A DNA stretch of 64,000 bases, taken from positions 1 through 64,000 of the forward strand of contig NZ_NITZ01000022.1 in NCBI RefSeq assembly GCF_002632615.1, in the 5' to 3' direction. Positions 32,439 through 40,774 of the stretch are shown piece after piece (position 1 is the first letter of the stretch; every line of letters begins with the position of its first letter). The notes beneath the pieces are model-generated. The model had not been told where the DNA came from. It made no database searches and saw nothing but the letters and a program-made list of their open reading frames with translations. This DNA comes from Xenorhabdus miraniensis. Lineage in GTDB: Bacteria; Pseudomonadota; Gammaproteobacteria; Enterobacterales; Enterobacteriaceae. A program made the translations under genes and the position numbers.

Positions 32439-33499
32439 CGTGTTTTTTCTTCTCGATTTAATAACTCACGTTTACGTTCAATTCCCCAACGATACCCAGA
32501 TAAAGCGCCATCATTTCTGACTACGCGATGGCATGGAATAGCAATTGCCAACATATTGGCTGCACAGGCACTGGCAACGGCACGTACAGCTTTGGGGGAA
32601 CCGATGCGTTTGGCTATGTCGGTATAACTGACGGTTGTACCCACCGGAATTTCTCGCAATGCTAACCAGACGCGTTGTTGAAATGCTGTGCCACAAATAT
32701 CCAGTGGTAATTTCAATTCTGTTTCTGGGGTTTCGACGAAGCCGACAACTTGTGCAATGAGTTGCTCAAACTGGGGATCTCCACCGATAAATTCCGCCTG
32801 AGGGAATTTATCCTGTAGATCCTGAAGGAGTTTGTTTGGATCATCTCCCAGTAAAATGGCACAAATACCTTTTTGACTTTGCGCCACTAAGATGTGGCCT
32901 AATGTACAGATTCCTAACGCAAAGTGAATTTGCATCCCTTTACCGCCGGCCCGCCAGACAGTTGGTGTCATACCCAATAAATTGGATGAGATTTCATAAA
33001 ACCGGCTGCTGGAATTAAATCCGGCATCGAAAATAGCTTCAGTGACACTGTTATTTTGTTGTAAATTATCCCGTAAACGCTGACTACGATGGGCGTTTGC
33101 GTAGGATTTTGGCGTTAATCCTGTTTTCGCTTTGAATAATCGATGAAAATGAAATGTGCTCATTCCCACATGGCTAGCGAGATGTTCCAGTGTGATATAT
33201 CCTTCATTTTGTTCAATATAGCGACATGCTTTTGCAATCTTGGCGAGATAATTGGCTTCCAACTCAGGCTGATTACCACGTTGACGCTTACTTGGTCGGT
33301 AACCTTGCTGTTGTGCTTCATTTTCGTTGTCGAAAAATATCACATTTTCCCGTTTTGGCAGGCGTGCGGTACTGGATGGCAAACAATATATTCCCGTAGT
33401 ACGCACGGCATATACGAAATGGCTGTCAGCATCCTTATTGCGTTCAGTGATGGCCTGCCAACGTTTCTCATCAGTTTTCCATAAATTTTTTTTACTCAT
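32435..33499 (-). CDS. ada: Ada-type bifunctional methyltransferase/regulator with degenerate zinc site
   Basis: The ATG at 33499 has AGGTGA upstream and gives 354 residues with the Ada layout: N-terminal Ada domain (1-80), AraC-type DNA-binding domain (about 90-185, HLASHVGMSTFHFHRLFKAK) and C-terminal O6-alkylguanine transferase (about 200-354) with the active site AIPCHRVVRNDG. In Ada, four N-terminal cysteines bind zinc and one accepts methyl from phosphotriesters. Here only the first (Cys39 in GIYCLPSS) is kept; the other three positions read Ser43, Ser70 and Gln73. The O6-guanine repair domain appears intact. The regulatory switch may therefore be altered or lost. Confidence 0.9.
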   Translation of the reverse strand: MSKKNLWKTDEKRWQAITERNKDADSHFVYAVRTTGIYCLPSSTARLPKRENVIFFDNENEAQQQGYRPSKRQRGNQPELEANYLAKIAKACRYIEQNEGYITLEHLASHVGMSTFHFHRLFKAKTGLTPKSYANAHRSQRLRDNLQQNNSVTEAIFDAGFNSSSRFYEISSNLLGMTPTVWRAGGKGMQIHFALGICTLGHILVAQSQKGICAILLGDDPNKLLQDLQDKFPQAEFIGGDPQFEQLIAQVVGFVETPETELKLPLDICGTAFQQRVWLALREIPVGTTVSYTDIAKRIGSPKAVRAVASACAANMLAIAIPCHRVVRNDGALSGYRWGIERKRELLNREEKTR

Positions 33500-33564
33500 A
33501 TAGATCACCTGTGAGGGTTTATTTATCAATGCTGAAATACTGACATATTGGTAGAAGATCGTTA

Positions 33565-33583
33565 AAAAGACACTCCGTCTTTT
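33565..33583. terminator. Terminator between ada and the LysR gene
   Basis: A 7-bp stem AAAAGAC/GTCTTTT with a short loop lies 7 bp beyond the LysR stop. T-rich runs flank it on both strands, so it can end the minus-strand LysR transcript. Confidence 0.65.
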
Positions 33584-33589
33584 GCTTTT

Positions 33590-34504
33590 TTAATTTTTAA
33601 AGAAGTTAATGCCAGTTTGCCCTGAAAGTTTATCCCTATTCTGATAAACGATATCAGCCAAAAAATCGGCGACTTTCCGTATCCTCGGTGAGTGAGCTAA
33701 ATCAGACTGAATCACAAGCCAGATAGGCCTATCTATACCCAAGTCACGCGAAACACAGATAAGCCCGGTATTACTGGCCGCAATATGGGGTAATACAGCT
33801 AATCCAAGCCCTTCACTCGCTGCTGTAATCTGAGTAAAAATTGATGTTGTCGAAATTGAAAGTGGACGACCTTTTAGAGTTTGCTTAAGCCAGCTAACAG
33901 AAGGAAGTTGTGAGTGTTCATCTGTCCAGCCAATAAAGCGAGCATTGTCATATTCACCTTGAAATAGGCCAGAAGAGCAGGTTGCCAAATAGTCTGTGCT
34001 TCCATAAAGGCCAAATCCTAACGTTCCCAGTTGACGAACATTAACATGACCTTGTTCAGGTCTGATGATGCGGAGTGCTAAGTCAGCATCGCGGCGGTGG
34101 AGATTAACAGAGTAGAGAGCGGTTGTGATTTCCAGAGTCAGTTTTGGATGATTTTTTTGTAAGGTTGATAAGCCCGGTATAATTAAATAATTGGCTAACG
34201 TCTCCAGTGTTGCAAGTCGTACTGTTCCTGCAATGGCGGCTCGTATATCGGCTTCAAATAGAAATGAACTTGCTGCCATCTCCATAGCCTCAGCCTTTTC
34301 TAATAGCTTTGCGCCATCTTCCGTTAACCGATACCCCGCCTGATGTCGCAAAAATAAAGGCATCCCGAAAGTGGATTCCAGCCGTTCGATTTTTAGCGAT
34401 ACAGTTGCCACACCGATACCAAGAGTATCTGCTGCCTTACTGATAGTGCCCATTCGTGTGACTGTTAAGAATACTCGAATATCATCCCAAATAAGTGTTT
34501 GCAC
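33590..34504 (-). CDS. LysR-family transcriptional regulator
   Basis: I prefer the GTG at 34504 (QTLIWDDIRVFLTVTRMGTI), which puts the helix-turn-helix at the usual place and gives 304 residues; an ATG at 34588 would add 28 residues. The N-terminal winged helix contains SKAADTLGIGVATVSLKIER. The effector domain from about residue 95 includes ADLALRIIRPEQGHV and LGLAVLPHIAASN. It is divergent from the EamA exporter gene with a 128-bp spacer, so it probably regulates it and itself. The inducer is unknown. Confidence 0.88.
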   Translation of the reverse strand: MQTLIWDDIRVFLTVTRMGTISKAADTLGIGVATVSLKIERLESTFGMPLFLRHQAGYRLTEDGAKLLEKAEAMEMAASSFLFEADIRAAIAGTVRLATLETLANYLIIPGLSTLQKNHPKLTLEITTALYSVNLHRRDADLALRIIRPEQGHVNVRQLGTLGFGLYGSTDYLATCSSGLFQGEYDNARFIGWTDEHSQLPSVSWLKQTLKGRPLSISTTSIFTQITAASEGLGLAVLPHIAASNTGLICVSRDLGIDRPIWLVIQSDLAHSPRIRKVADFLADIVYQNRDKLSGQTGINFFKN

Positions 34505-34632
34505 GATGTGATTTCCATTTATGAAAAATTGATTACCAATATTGTCTAAATATTTCAAATTTGAAAGATGCCACAATGAATTTGCCAAAAATGACTCAGT
34601 TTAATGGGTAAAGAGATCGAAAAATTAAGGTA

Positions 34633-35583
34633 ATGGATATGAGAACAACATCACAGATCGCGGTTATGCTAACGCTAATCGCAACATTTTTTTGGGGATC
34701 AAATTTTCAGGTAACTAAATTGGCTCTTGTGAGCCTGCCTCCGTGGACAGCTTCTGTTGAGCGCTTTTTCTTTGCGGTCATCTGTATTTTCATTTTCTTG
34801 GCATGGAAAGAAGGAATTCATGGCAAGGTTTTGAAACAAAACTGGCGGGAATTTTTTATCCTTGGGGCGATTGGCGTCGCAGGATTCAATGGCGCTTTTT
34901 TTGTTGGTCTTCAAAGCGCAAGTCCGATCACGGCTGCGTTGATAGTTGCAACGACGCCTATTTCTGCCAATATTCTTGAAGCCATTATATACCGTCAGTT
35001 ACCTGAGTTTATGCGTATAGTAGGTATGGCGATTAGCTTGTTAGGCGTTGCTTTAGTCATTACCAATGGTCAGTTGGTTTTAGATGGTGAAATTCAGGTG
35101 GCAACCGGCGATGTAATCATTTTTATCGGGAGTCTTGGTTGGGCGATGTATACAGTAGGGATACGGAGATTTATTAAAAATGCGACACCATTGGAGACGA
35201 CCAGTTGGACGATGTTTTTTGGTGCAATTATATTAGCTTTTATTGCATTTTTTGTTGAGTCACCCATCCCTGCATTATCATCTGGAACGTTTGAAAGCCA
35301 TTTGGCCTGTATTTATATCGGCATTGGCGGCTCTACAATTGCCTATCTTTTTTGGAATATGGGGGTTGCAATTCTTGGAGCAGGAAAGACGGCGATATTT
35401 TTCAATTTCGTTCCAATTTTTGCACTTATTATCCAGGTCATTATGGGCAACATGCCCAGTTTGGCACAAATGATTGGTATCGTTATCACTATCGTGGGTG
35501 TACTGTTAGGGCAGGGAGTAATCTACCTGTTTTCAGTTGAAATCCGAAGACGTGCCCACCATTTTTTCGAGCGTCATCAATAA
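34633..35583 (+). CDS. EamA/DMT-family inner-membrane exporter
   Basis: 316 residues with about ten hydrophobic helices in two EamA repeats: the first begins MLTLIATFFWGSNFQVTKLA and the second about residue 150 (GDVIIFIGSLGWAMYTVGIR). EamA proteins export amino acids, metabolites or drugs across the inner membrane by antiport. The paired regulator is the divergent LysR gene. The substrate cannot be read from the sequence. The C-terminal tail is short and basic (VEIRRRAHHFFERHQ). Confidence 0.88.
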   Translation: MDMRTTSQIAVMLTLIATFFWGSNFQVTKLALVSLPPWTASVERFFFAVICIFIFLAWKEGIHGKVLKQNWREFFILGAIGVAGFNGAFFVGLQSASPITAALIVATTPISANILEAIIYRQLPEFMRIVGMAISLLGVALVITNGQLVLDGEIQVATGDVIIFIGSLGWAMYTVGIRRFIKNATPLETTSWTMFFGAIILAFIAFFVESPIPALSSGTFESHLACIYIGIGGSTIAYLFWNMGVAILGAGKTAIFFNFVPIFALIIQVIMGNMPSLAQMIGIVITIVGVLLGQGVIYLFSVEIRRRAHHFFERHQ

Positions 35584-35597
35584 ATAAAAGGAAGATG

Positions 35598-35672
35598 AAT
35601 ACCCGCTATCGAAATACCTTGAAAATTGTTGTTCCACGCGATACCTCTTTATTTTTATGTGGAACCAGTATT
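35598..35672. repeat. Imperfect nested inverted repeat
   Basis: TGAATAC/GTATTCA arms enclose GTTCCAC/GTGGAAC arms (35631-35637 and 35659-35665) in the gap after the exporter gene. This could be a transcript-end structure or a degenerate palindromic element. The T tail is not clear. Confidence 0.4.
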
Positions 35673-35767
35673 CAGCGTAATTAGAAATATCTGACGGATA
35701 ATCATTGATAAAAATAAAAACTAACATACAATCACCATGGTAACTAATTTATTAGTGGAGGATTGGT

Positions 35768-36130
35768 ATGGAAAAGTTTACTGATAAATTAATTAGCCTC
35801 GATAGATTTCTTTTACGGATAGTGCGTTTCCTTTTGCACGCATTTATTATCTTTTTGATCGGCATTATTCCAGGCGTATTGGGATTTTTCTTGATTGAAA
35901 GCCATGCTATACCTGATGCAATATTGAATTCTGTTTCAATGATTGGAACTCAAAATTTGCACATTGAGCCAGTCAGTATGCTGGGAAAATATTTTGCAGC
36001 CATTTATGGGCTATTCCTTCAGGCTATCTTTTTCATCGCTGTTGGGATGGTAGTGACGCCTTTTGTCCATCGAATACTGCACAATTGGCATATTGATGAT
36101 GATGAAGATGAGGATGCACGAGATAAATAA
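35768..36130 (+). CDS. Two-TM channel-like membrane protein
   Basis: A 120-residue protein starting at an ATG with GGAGGA upstream. Two hydrophobic helices (about 18-45 and 78-102) flank a loop AILNSVSMIGTQNLHIEPVS. The stretch from this loop into LGKYFAAIYGLFLQAIF recalls the pore helix, filter and inner helix of 2-TM potassium channels, where the filter is TVGYG and GKxFAxxY follows. Here MIGTQ replaces the filter. The C-terminus is acidic (HIDDDEDEDARDK). The channel reading is an inference; otherwise it is an unknown inner-membrane protein. Confidence 0.75.
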   Translation: MEKFTDKLISLDRFLLRIVRFLLHAFIIFLIGIIPGVLGFFLIESHAIPDAILNSVSMIGTQNLHIEPVSMLGKYFAAIYGLFLQAIFFIAVGMVVTPFVHRILHNWHIDDDEDEDARDK

Positions 36131-36315
36131 TTCATCTTTTATTTGTATTTTCATTTTTTAAGCTGCAATTTGGGCGCTATTAGTTATTATTTATATAATA
36201 CGCTAAAAATCGGGGGAATTATTGTGGTGAACATGGGGGGATGAAACATGATGGTAATGTCGTTCAACCTCAGATATAAGGTTTTTCCTATAAATTTTGG
36301 CAAATGGGGAGTGAG

Positions 36316-36720
36316 ATGATGAATCAAGGTCGTTGTTTATGTGGTTCTGTTGGTATAAAAACCGGGCAAGGCATTGAGGAAGTTAACGCATGCCATTGTA
36401 AAACATGTCAAAAATGGAGTGGAGGCCCATTTTTATCTGTAGACTGTAAGGATGATTTACAAATAGAAGGGGCTGAAAATATTTTAACATATTCATCGTC
36501 AGAATGGGCAGAACGCGCTTTCTGTAAAAAATGTGGTACACATCTTTTCTATCACTTACATCATCCCAGTGCTTATTATGTTCCAGTTGCCTTGTTCGAA
36601 AATAATCATTCTAGTAAATTATCCCGCCAGATTTATGTAGACAGTAAGCCTAAGTATTATAATTTTGTTGAAAAAACCCCGATGTTGACTAAACAAGATA
36701 TTCTTAATTTATTTAAATAA
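36316..36720 (+). CDS. GFA-family (glutathione-dependent formaldehyde-activating-like) protein
   Basis: The ATG at 36316 (GGGGAG upstream; 36319 is also possible) gives 134 residues. The zinc-binding pattern is complete: GRCLCGSV, then NACHCKTCQKWSGG and a later FCKKCGTHLFYHL. The family is named for glutathione adducts of formaldehyde, but many members have unknown substrates. It lies alone between the channel-like gene and uvrY. No regulatory partner is seen. Confidence 0.88.
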   Translation: MMNQGRCLCGSVGIKTGQGIEEVNACHCKTCQKWSGGPFLSVDCKDDLQIEGAENILTYSSSEWAERAFCKKCGTHLFYHLHHPSAYYVPVALFENNHSSKLSRQIYVDSKPKYYNFVEKTPMLTKQDILNLFK

Positions 36721-36730
36721 TTGTTACAAT

Positions 36731-36760
36731 ATGAATGGGGGTAGTATTACCTCCATTCAT
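36731..36760. terminator. Hairpin after the GFA-family gene
   Basis: An 8-bp outer stem ATGAATGG/CCATTCAT with an inner GGTA/TACC begins 10 bp after the stop. The T tail is short, so termination strength is uncertain. Confidence 0.5.
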
Positions 36761-37096
36761 ATTATGATGGATTAAAGCGGGTTATTAAGAATAATATATT
36801 TATATGTTGTTCTGAAAAGTATTAAACAAGGCTGTGTGGGAAAAATATTTCATAATAAACGGAATGATTAAAATAATTTACTTTATTGATATGTAACAAT
36901 TTTCTTTCTGTTTCGTGCTAATGTTAGTATAATCCGTTAACTCATCAAAAAATCTCTCTCACTCGAGAGATAATGCTGTCTTCTTTTTTAAATTACCTTA
37001 TGAAAATCATGAAGATAAAATAAGCATATTGGCTTGGTTTTGGATCTTATTAATTTATCACTATTTCAGTGGCTATTACGTTAGTGGAGATGTTGT
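36761..37096 (+). promoter_or_regulatory. Intergenic region upstream of uvrY
   Basis: This 336-bp AT-rich gap holds no ORF. A 7-bp inverted repeat ATCTCTC/GAGAGAT lies at about 36952-36971, around a CTCGAG core. The uvrY gene starts at a TTG with GGAG upstream, so leader regulation of translation is plausible. No promoter is assigned with confidence. Confidence 0.4.
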
Positions 37097-37756
37097 TTGA
37101 TTAATGTTTTATTAGTTGATGACCATGAGCTGGTTCGCATTGGCGTTAAAGGTATCCTTGATGATGCAAGAGGTATTAAAGTCGTAGGAGAAGCTGGCAG
37201 TGGGGAAGATGCGGTCAGATGGTGCAGATCAAACAGCACAGATGTTGTGATTATGGATATGGGAATGCCCGGAATCGGTGGGCTTGAAGCAGCCAAAAAG
37301 ATAATCCGCTATTCACCTGATATACGAGTGATTATGTTAACTATCCATACTGAAAGCTCTTTGCCGACAAAAGTGATGCAAGCAGGAATTAGGGGGTATT
37401 TGAGCAAAGCGGCAACGCCGCAGGATATGATTAATGCGATTCGAACAGTTTATGCTGGTCAGCGCTATATTTCCCCAGATATTGCCCAGCAGATGGCGCT
37501 TAATCAATTATCTCCTCAAAAAGAAAACCCATTGGATGAGCTTTCAGAGCGTGAATTACAAATCATGACAATGATAACTCAAGGTCGTAAGGTTAATGAG
37601 ATTTCCACACTGCTTAATTTGAGTCCTAAGACAGTGAATAGCTATCGTTATAGAATGTTCAGTAAACTAAATATCAATGGTGATGTAGAATTGACCCATA
37701 TAGCAATACGCTGTGGGTTGCTTGATACACAAGATATAGTGAACCACGGTGGGTGA
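37097..37756 (+). CDS. uvrY: Response regulator UvrY (GacA family)
   Basis: 219 residues starting at a TTG. The receiver domain has the acidic pair in LLVDDHELVRIG, the phospho-acceptor Asp54 region in VVIMDMGMPGIGG, and the conserved Lys in GYLSKAATPQ. The C-terminal LuxR-type helix-turn-helix is at about 145-210 (LSERELQIMTMITQGRKVNE, then NLSPKTVNSYRYR). UvrY with the BarA sensor drives the small RNAs that titrate CsrA. It is followed by uvrC, as in enterobacteria. The rare TTG start is worth noting. Confidence 0.96.
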   Translation: MINVLLVDDHELVRIGVKGILDDARGIKVVGEAGSGEDAVRWCRSNSTDVVIMDMGMPGIGGLEAAKKIIRYSPDIRVIMLTIHTESSLPTKVMQAGIRGYLSKAATPQDMINAIRTVYAGQRYISPDIAQQMALNQLSPQKENPLDELSERELQIMTMITQGRKVNEISTLLNLSPKTVNSYRYRMFSKLNINGDVELTHIAIRCGLLDTQDIVNHGG

Positions 37757-37778
37757 GAAAATTTGATGGGTGGAAATT

Positions 37779-39611
37779 GTGGCAGATCAATTTGATTCAA
37801 AGACATTTTTAAAAACAGTCACCAGTCAGCCGGGTGTTTACCGAATGTACGATGTCTCTGGCACGGTGATTTATGTCGGCAAAGCCAAGGATCTGAAAAA
37901 ACGATTATCCAGCTACTTTCGGACACAAATCAGCAGCCGTAAAACAGAATCACTGGTGAAAAATATCGTGCAGATAGACGTCACAGTTACCCATACAGAA
38001 ACTGAAGCACTTCTGCTCGAACATAATTACATCAAACTTTATCAACCTCGCTATAATGTATTGCTCCGAGATGATAAATCTTATCCTTACATTTTCTTAA
38101 GTGGCGATATCCATCCTCGTCTGACATTATACCGTGGCGCTAAACATGCGAAGGGAGAATATTTCGGGCCATTTCCCAATTCTCACGCTGTGCGTGACAC
38201 TTTGATTTTATTGCAGAAACTATTTCCTATCCGTCAATGTGAAGACAGTGTATATCGCAATCGCTCAAGGCCTTGTCTGCAATATCAGATTGGTCGTTGC
38301 CTTGCTCCTTGTGTTAAGGGGTTCGTAACAGATGAAGAATATCAGCAGCAGGTTGAATATGTTCGCTTATTTTTAGCGGGTAAAGATCAACAAGTACTGA
38401 CTGAATTGGTTAGTAAAATGGAAAAAGCCAGCCAGCAACTTAAATTCGAAGATGCTGCTCGTTACCGCGACCAGATTCAAGCTGTACGACAAGTGACTGA
38501 ACGGCAGTTTGTTTCTGGTGAGGGGGATGACCTTGATGTTATTAGTGTCGCCTTTGAATCAGGTACGGCCTGTGTACACGTATTATTTATCCGTCAAGGA
38601 AAAATATTAGGCAGCCGGAGTTACTATCCCAAAATTCCTGTTGATACTAAATTAGATGAAGTTGTACAGACTTTCCTTGGTCAATTTTATCTTCAGGGCA
38701 GTCAAAACAGAACATTACCGACAGAAATCTTGCTGGACTTTGCGTTACCTGAAAAAGAACTGTTGGAAACATCACTTTCTGAATTATCGGGCAGAAAGAT
38801 CCATATCCAAGCGCGCCCAAGAGGCGATCGAGCGCGTTACCTGAAATTGGCACGTACTAATGCAGCAACTGCACTAACCACGAAACTCTCCCAGCAATCA
38901 ACAATCTATCAACGCTTAGAATCACTTGCTGCATTCGCGGGCCTCACAAAAATTGGGCGTATGGAGTGTTTTGATATCAGCCATACAATGGGAGAACAGA
39001 CTGTTGCATCCTGTGTCGTTTTTGATAGTAACGGTCCTGTGCGTGCAGAATATCGTCGCTATAACATTACGGGTATTACGCCCGGAGATGATTATGCGGC
39101 GATGAATCAAGTTTTACATCGTCGATATAGTAAGGTGATTGATCAATCCAAAATTCCAGACATCATCTTTATTGATGGTGGTAAAGGGCAGCTCGCTCGG
39201 GCAATAGAAGTTTTCAATTCCTTGGACGTTGAATGGGATAAAAACCATCCCAAGCTGATTGGTGTTGCGAAAGGAAGTGATCGCAAGGCAGGCTTAGAAA
39301 CTTTATTTTTTGAAGCGGAGGGTGAGGGCATGGCACTTCCTTCTGACTCACCAGCCTTACACGTTATTCAACACATTCGAGATGAATCGCATAACCATGC
39401 CATCACTGGCCACCGTCAGCACCGAGAAAAAGTAAAAAAGACCAGTACACTGGAATCAATAGCAGGTATAGGACCGAAACGCAGACAAATGTTGCTAAAA
39501 TATATGGGTGGATTACAGCCTTTACGCAACGCAAGTGTAGAGGAGATCGCAAAAGTGCCTTCTATTTCTTATACATTGGCAGAAAAAATCTATAATGCGT
39601 TGAAACACTAA
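37779..39611 (+). CDS. uvrC: Excinuclease ABC subunit C
   Basis: I prefer the GTG at 37779 (reads [16 protein letters not shown]), because GGTGGA lies at good spacing, giving 610 residues; a GTG at 37770 is the alternative. The N-terminal GIY-YIG nuclease has [20 protein letters not shown]. The UVR domain is at about 200-235 ([20 protein letters not shown]). The C-terminal endonuclease V-like domain ([20 protein letters not shown]) and two helix-hairpin-helix motifs ([18 protein letters not shown]) complete it. UvrC makes both incisions in nucleotide excision repair after UvrAB. Confidence 0.97.
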   Translation: MADQFDSKTFLKTVTSQPGVYRMYDVSGTVIYVGKAKDLKKRLSSYFRTQISSRKTESLVKNIVQIDVTVTHTETEALLLEHNYIKLYQPRYNVLLRDDKSYPYIFLSGDIHPRLTLYRGAKHAKGEYFGPFPNSHAVRDTLILLQKLFPIRQCEDSVYRNRSRPCLQYQIGRCLAPCVKGFVTDEEYQQQVEYVRLFLAGKDQQVLTELVSKMEKASQQLKFEDAARYRDQIQAVRQVTERQFVSGEGDDLDVISVAFESGTACVHVLFIRQGKILGSRSYYPKIPVDTKLDEVVQTFLGQFYLQGSQNRTLPTEILLDFALPEKELLETSLSELSGRKIHIQARPRGDRARYLKLARTNAATALTTKLSQQSTIYQRLESLAAFAGLTKIGRMECFDISHTMGEQTVASCVVFDSNGPVRAEYRRYNITGITPGDDYAAMNQVLHRRYSKVIDQSKIPDIIFIDGGKGQLARAIEVFNSLDVEWDKNHPKLIGVAKGSDRKAGLETLFFEAEGEGMALPSDSPALHVIQHIRDESHNHAITGHRQHREKVKKTSTLESIAGIGPKRRQMLLKYMGGLQPLRNASVEEIAKVPSISYTLAEKIYNALKH

Positions 39612-39667
39612 GAGTATTGATGCACCATACTGATAAACTTTACATGGCCAGATAGTTACTAAGCATT

Positions 39668-40216
39668 ATGCAATTAAATATTCCAACATGGCTTACCCTG
39701 TTTCGTATTGCCTTAATTCCATTCTTTGTTTTGGCATTTTACCTGCCATTCCAATGGGCACCGATGTTGTGTGCCATTATCTTTGTTATCGCTGCTGCAA
39801 CGGATTGGTTTGATGGCTTTCTTGCCCGTTTATGGAAACAGACAACGCGCTTTGGGGCATTTCTTGATCCGGTAGCAGATAAAGTTATGGTCGCCACTGC
39901 GTTGGTGCTTATCGCAGAACATTATCATACGTGGTGGATCACACTGCCTGCTGCAACAATGATTGCTCGCGAGATCATCATATCCTCTCTACGTGAGTGG
40001 ATGGCAGAATTGGGAAAACGTAGCAGTGTGGCTGTTTCATGGCTGGGAAAAATAAAAACCACAGCACAAATGGCGGCATTAGTTGCTTTATTATGGCGTC
40101 CTTGCACTGAACTGGAAGTGGGGGGATTCATCTTATTATATGCAGCTGCGGTATTGACGTTCTGGTCAATGTTTCAATATTTGAGCGCCGCATGGGTTGA
40201 TTTGCGTGAAGGTTGA
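39668..40216 (+). CDS. pgsA: CDP-diacylglycerol-glycerol-3-phosphate 3-phosphatidyltransferase
   Basis: 182 residues with several transmembrane helices. The CDP-alcohol phosphatidyltransferase signature is complete: [20 protein letters not shown] followed by LDPVADKV, that is DGxxAR-x8-GxxxDxxxD. It makes phosphatidylglycerophosphate, the precursor of phosphatidylglycerol. The order uvrY-uvrC-pgsA-tRNAs is conserved in enterobacteria, and the tRNA operon begins 145 bp downstream. Confidence 0.97.
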   Translation: MQLNIPTWLTLFRIALIPFFVLAFYLPFQWAPMLCAIIFVIAAATDWFDGFLARLWKQTTRFGAFLDPVADKVMVATALVLIAEHYHTWWITLPAATMIAREIIISSLREWMAELGKRSSVAVSWLGKIKTTAQMAALVALLWRPCTELEVGGFILLYAAAVLTFWSMFQYLSAAWVDLREG

Positions 40217-40360
40217 TCGAAATGGCGCAAAAATCAGCGAACGAACGAGTTTTCTAAATAATTGTGTTGACTCATTTTGTGAAGTAAGTAGAATGCAACG
40301 CATCGAACGGCACATGAGATTTACGAAACAAGTTAAGTAAATCAAGAAGTTCGAAGAAAG

Positions 40361-40436
<76 letters not shown>

Positions 40437-40442
40437 AAAAAA

Positions 40443-40516
40443 GGCGCGTTGGCAGAGTGGCCATGCAGCGGATTGCAAATCCGTCAACCTCGGTTCGACT
40501 CCGGGACGCGCCTCCA
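40443..40516 (+). tRNA. cysT: tRNA-Cys (anticodon GCA)
   Basis: 74 bases with CCA encoded. The acceptor stem GGCGCGT pairs with ACGCGCC; the anticodon loop reads TTGCAAA; the T loop has GGTTCGACTCC. It lies 6 bp after the glycine tRNA. Confidence 0.97.
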
Positions 40517-40522
40517 AATTCA

Positions 40523-40609
40523 GCCCAGGTGGTGAAATCGGTAGACACAAGGGATTTAAAATCCCTCGGCTGTAAGGCTGTGCGGGTTCAAGTCCCGCCC
40601 TGGGCACCA
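40523..40609 (+). tRNA. leuZ: tRNA-Leu (anticodon TAA)
   Basis: 87 bases with a long variable arm, as usual for leucine tRNAs, and an encoded CCA. The anticodon loop reads ATTTAAAAT. The 3' end (GGTTCAAGTCCCGCC to GGGCACCA) is the likely attachment core of the prophage that follows. Confidence 0.97.
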
Positions 40610-40697
40610 AACATAAGTTTACTAACGTCTACTCAAGTAAACTAACTCCTAGAAAGACCTGATAAATCAATCAGGTCTTTTCTTTTTAGGTCTACTC
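40590..40697. other. Putative attL region of the second prophage
   Basis: The 3' end of tRNA-Leu is followed within 170 bp by a P4-type integrase gene, the usual arrangement at an attL. Downstream are an 8-bp inverted repeat AGTTTACT/AGTAAACT (40616-40623, 40636-40643) and a direct repeat GTCTACTC (40627 and 40690), candidates for integrase arm sites. attR is outside the window, so the core cannot be defined. Confidence 0.6.
40653..40687 (+). terminator. Terminator after the tRNA operon
   Basis: A 10-bp stem AAAGACCTGA/TCAGGTCTTT with a loop of 8 bases is followed by TCTTTTT. It is a strong rho-independent terminator between the tRNA genes and the integrase. Confidence 0.85.
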
Positions 40698-40735
40698 TAG
40701 TCTATTGCAATCAACATGCACGGCGGGGCATAATC

Positions 40736-40770
40736 AGGGGCACCTACACTTCTATTTTAAATGTGCCCCT
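40736..40770. promoter_or_regulatory. Inverted repeat at the integrase start
   Basis: AGGGGCAC (40736-40743) and GTGCCCCT (40763-40770) are perfect complements separated by 19 bases and end 4 bp before the int ATG. In mRNA this hairpin would mask the start region; in DNA it could bind a regulator. Confidence 0.5.
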
Positions 40771-40774
40771 TATA

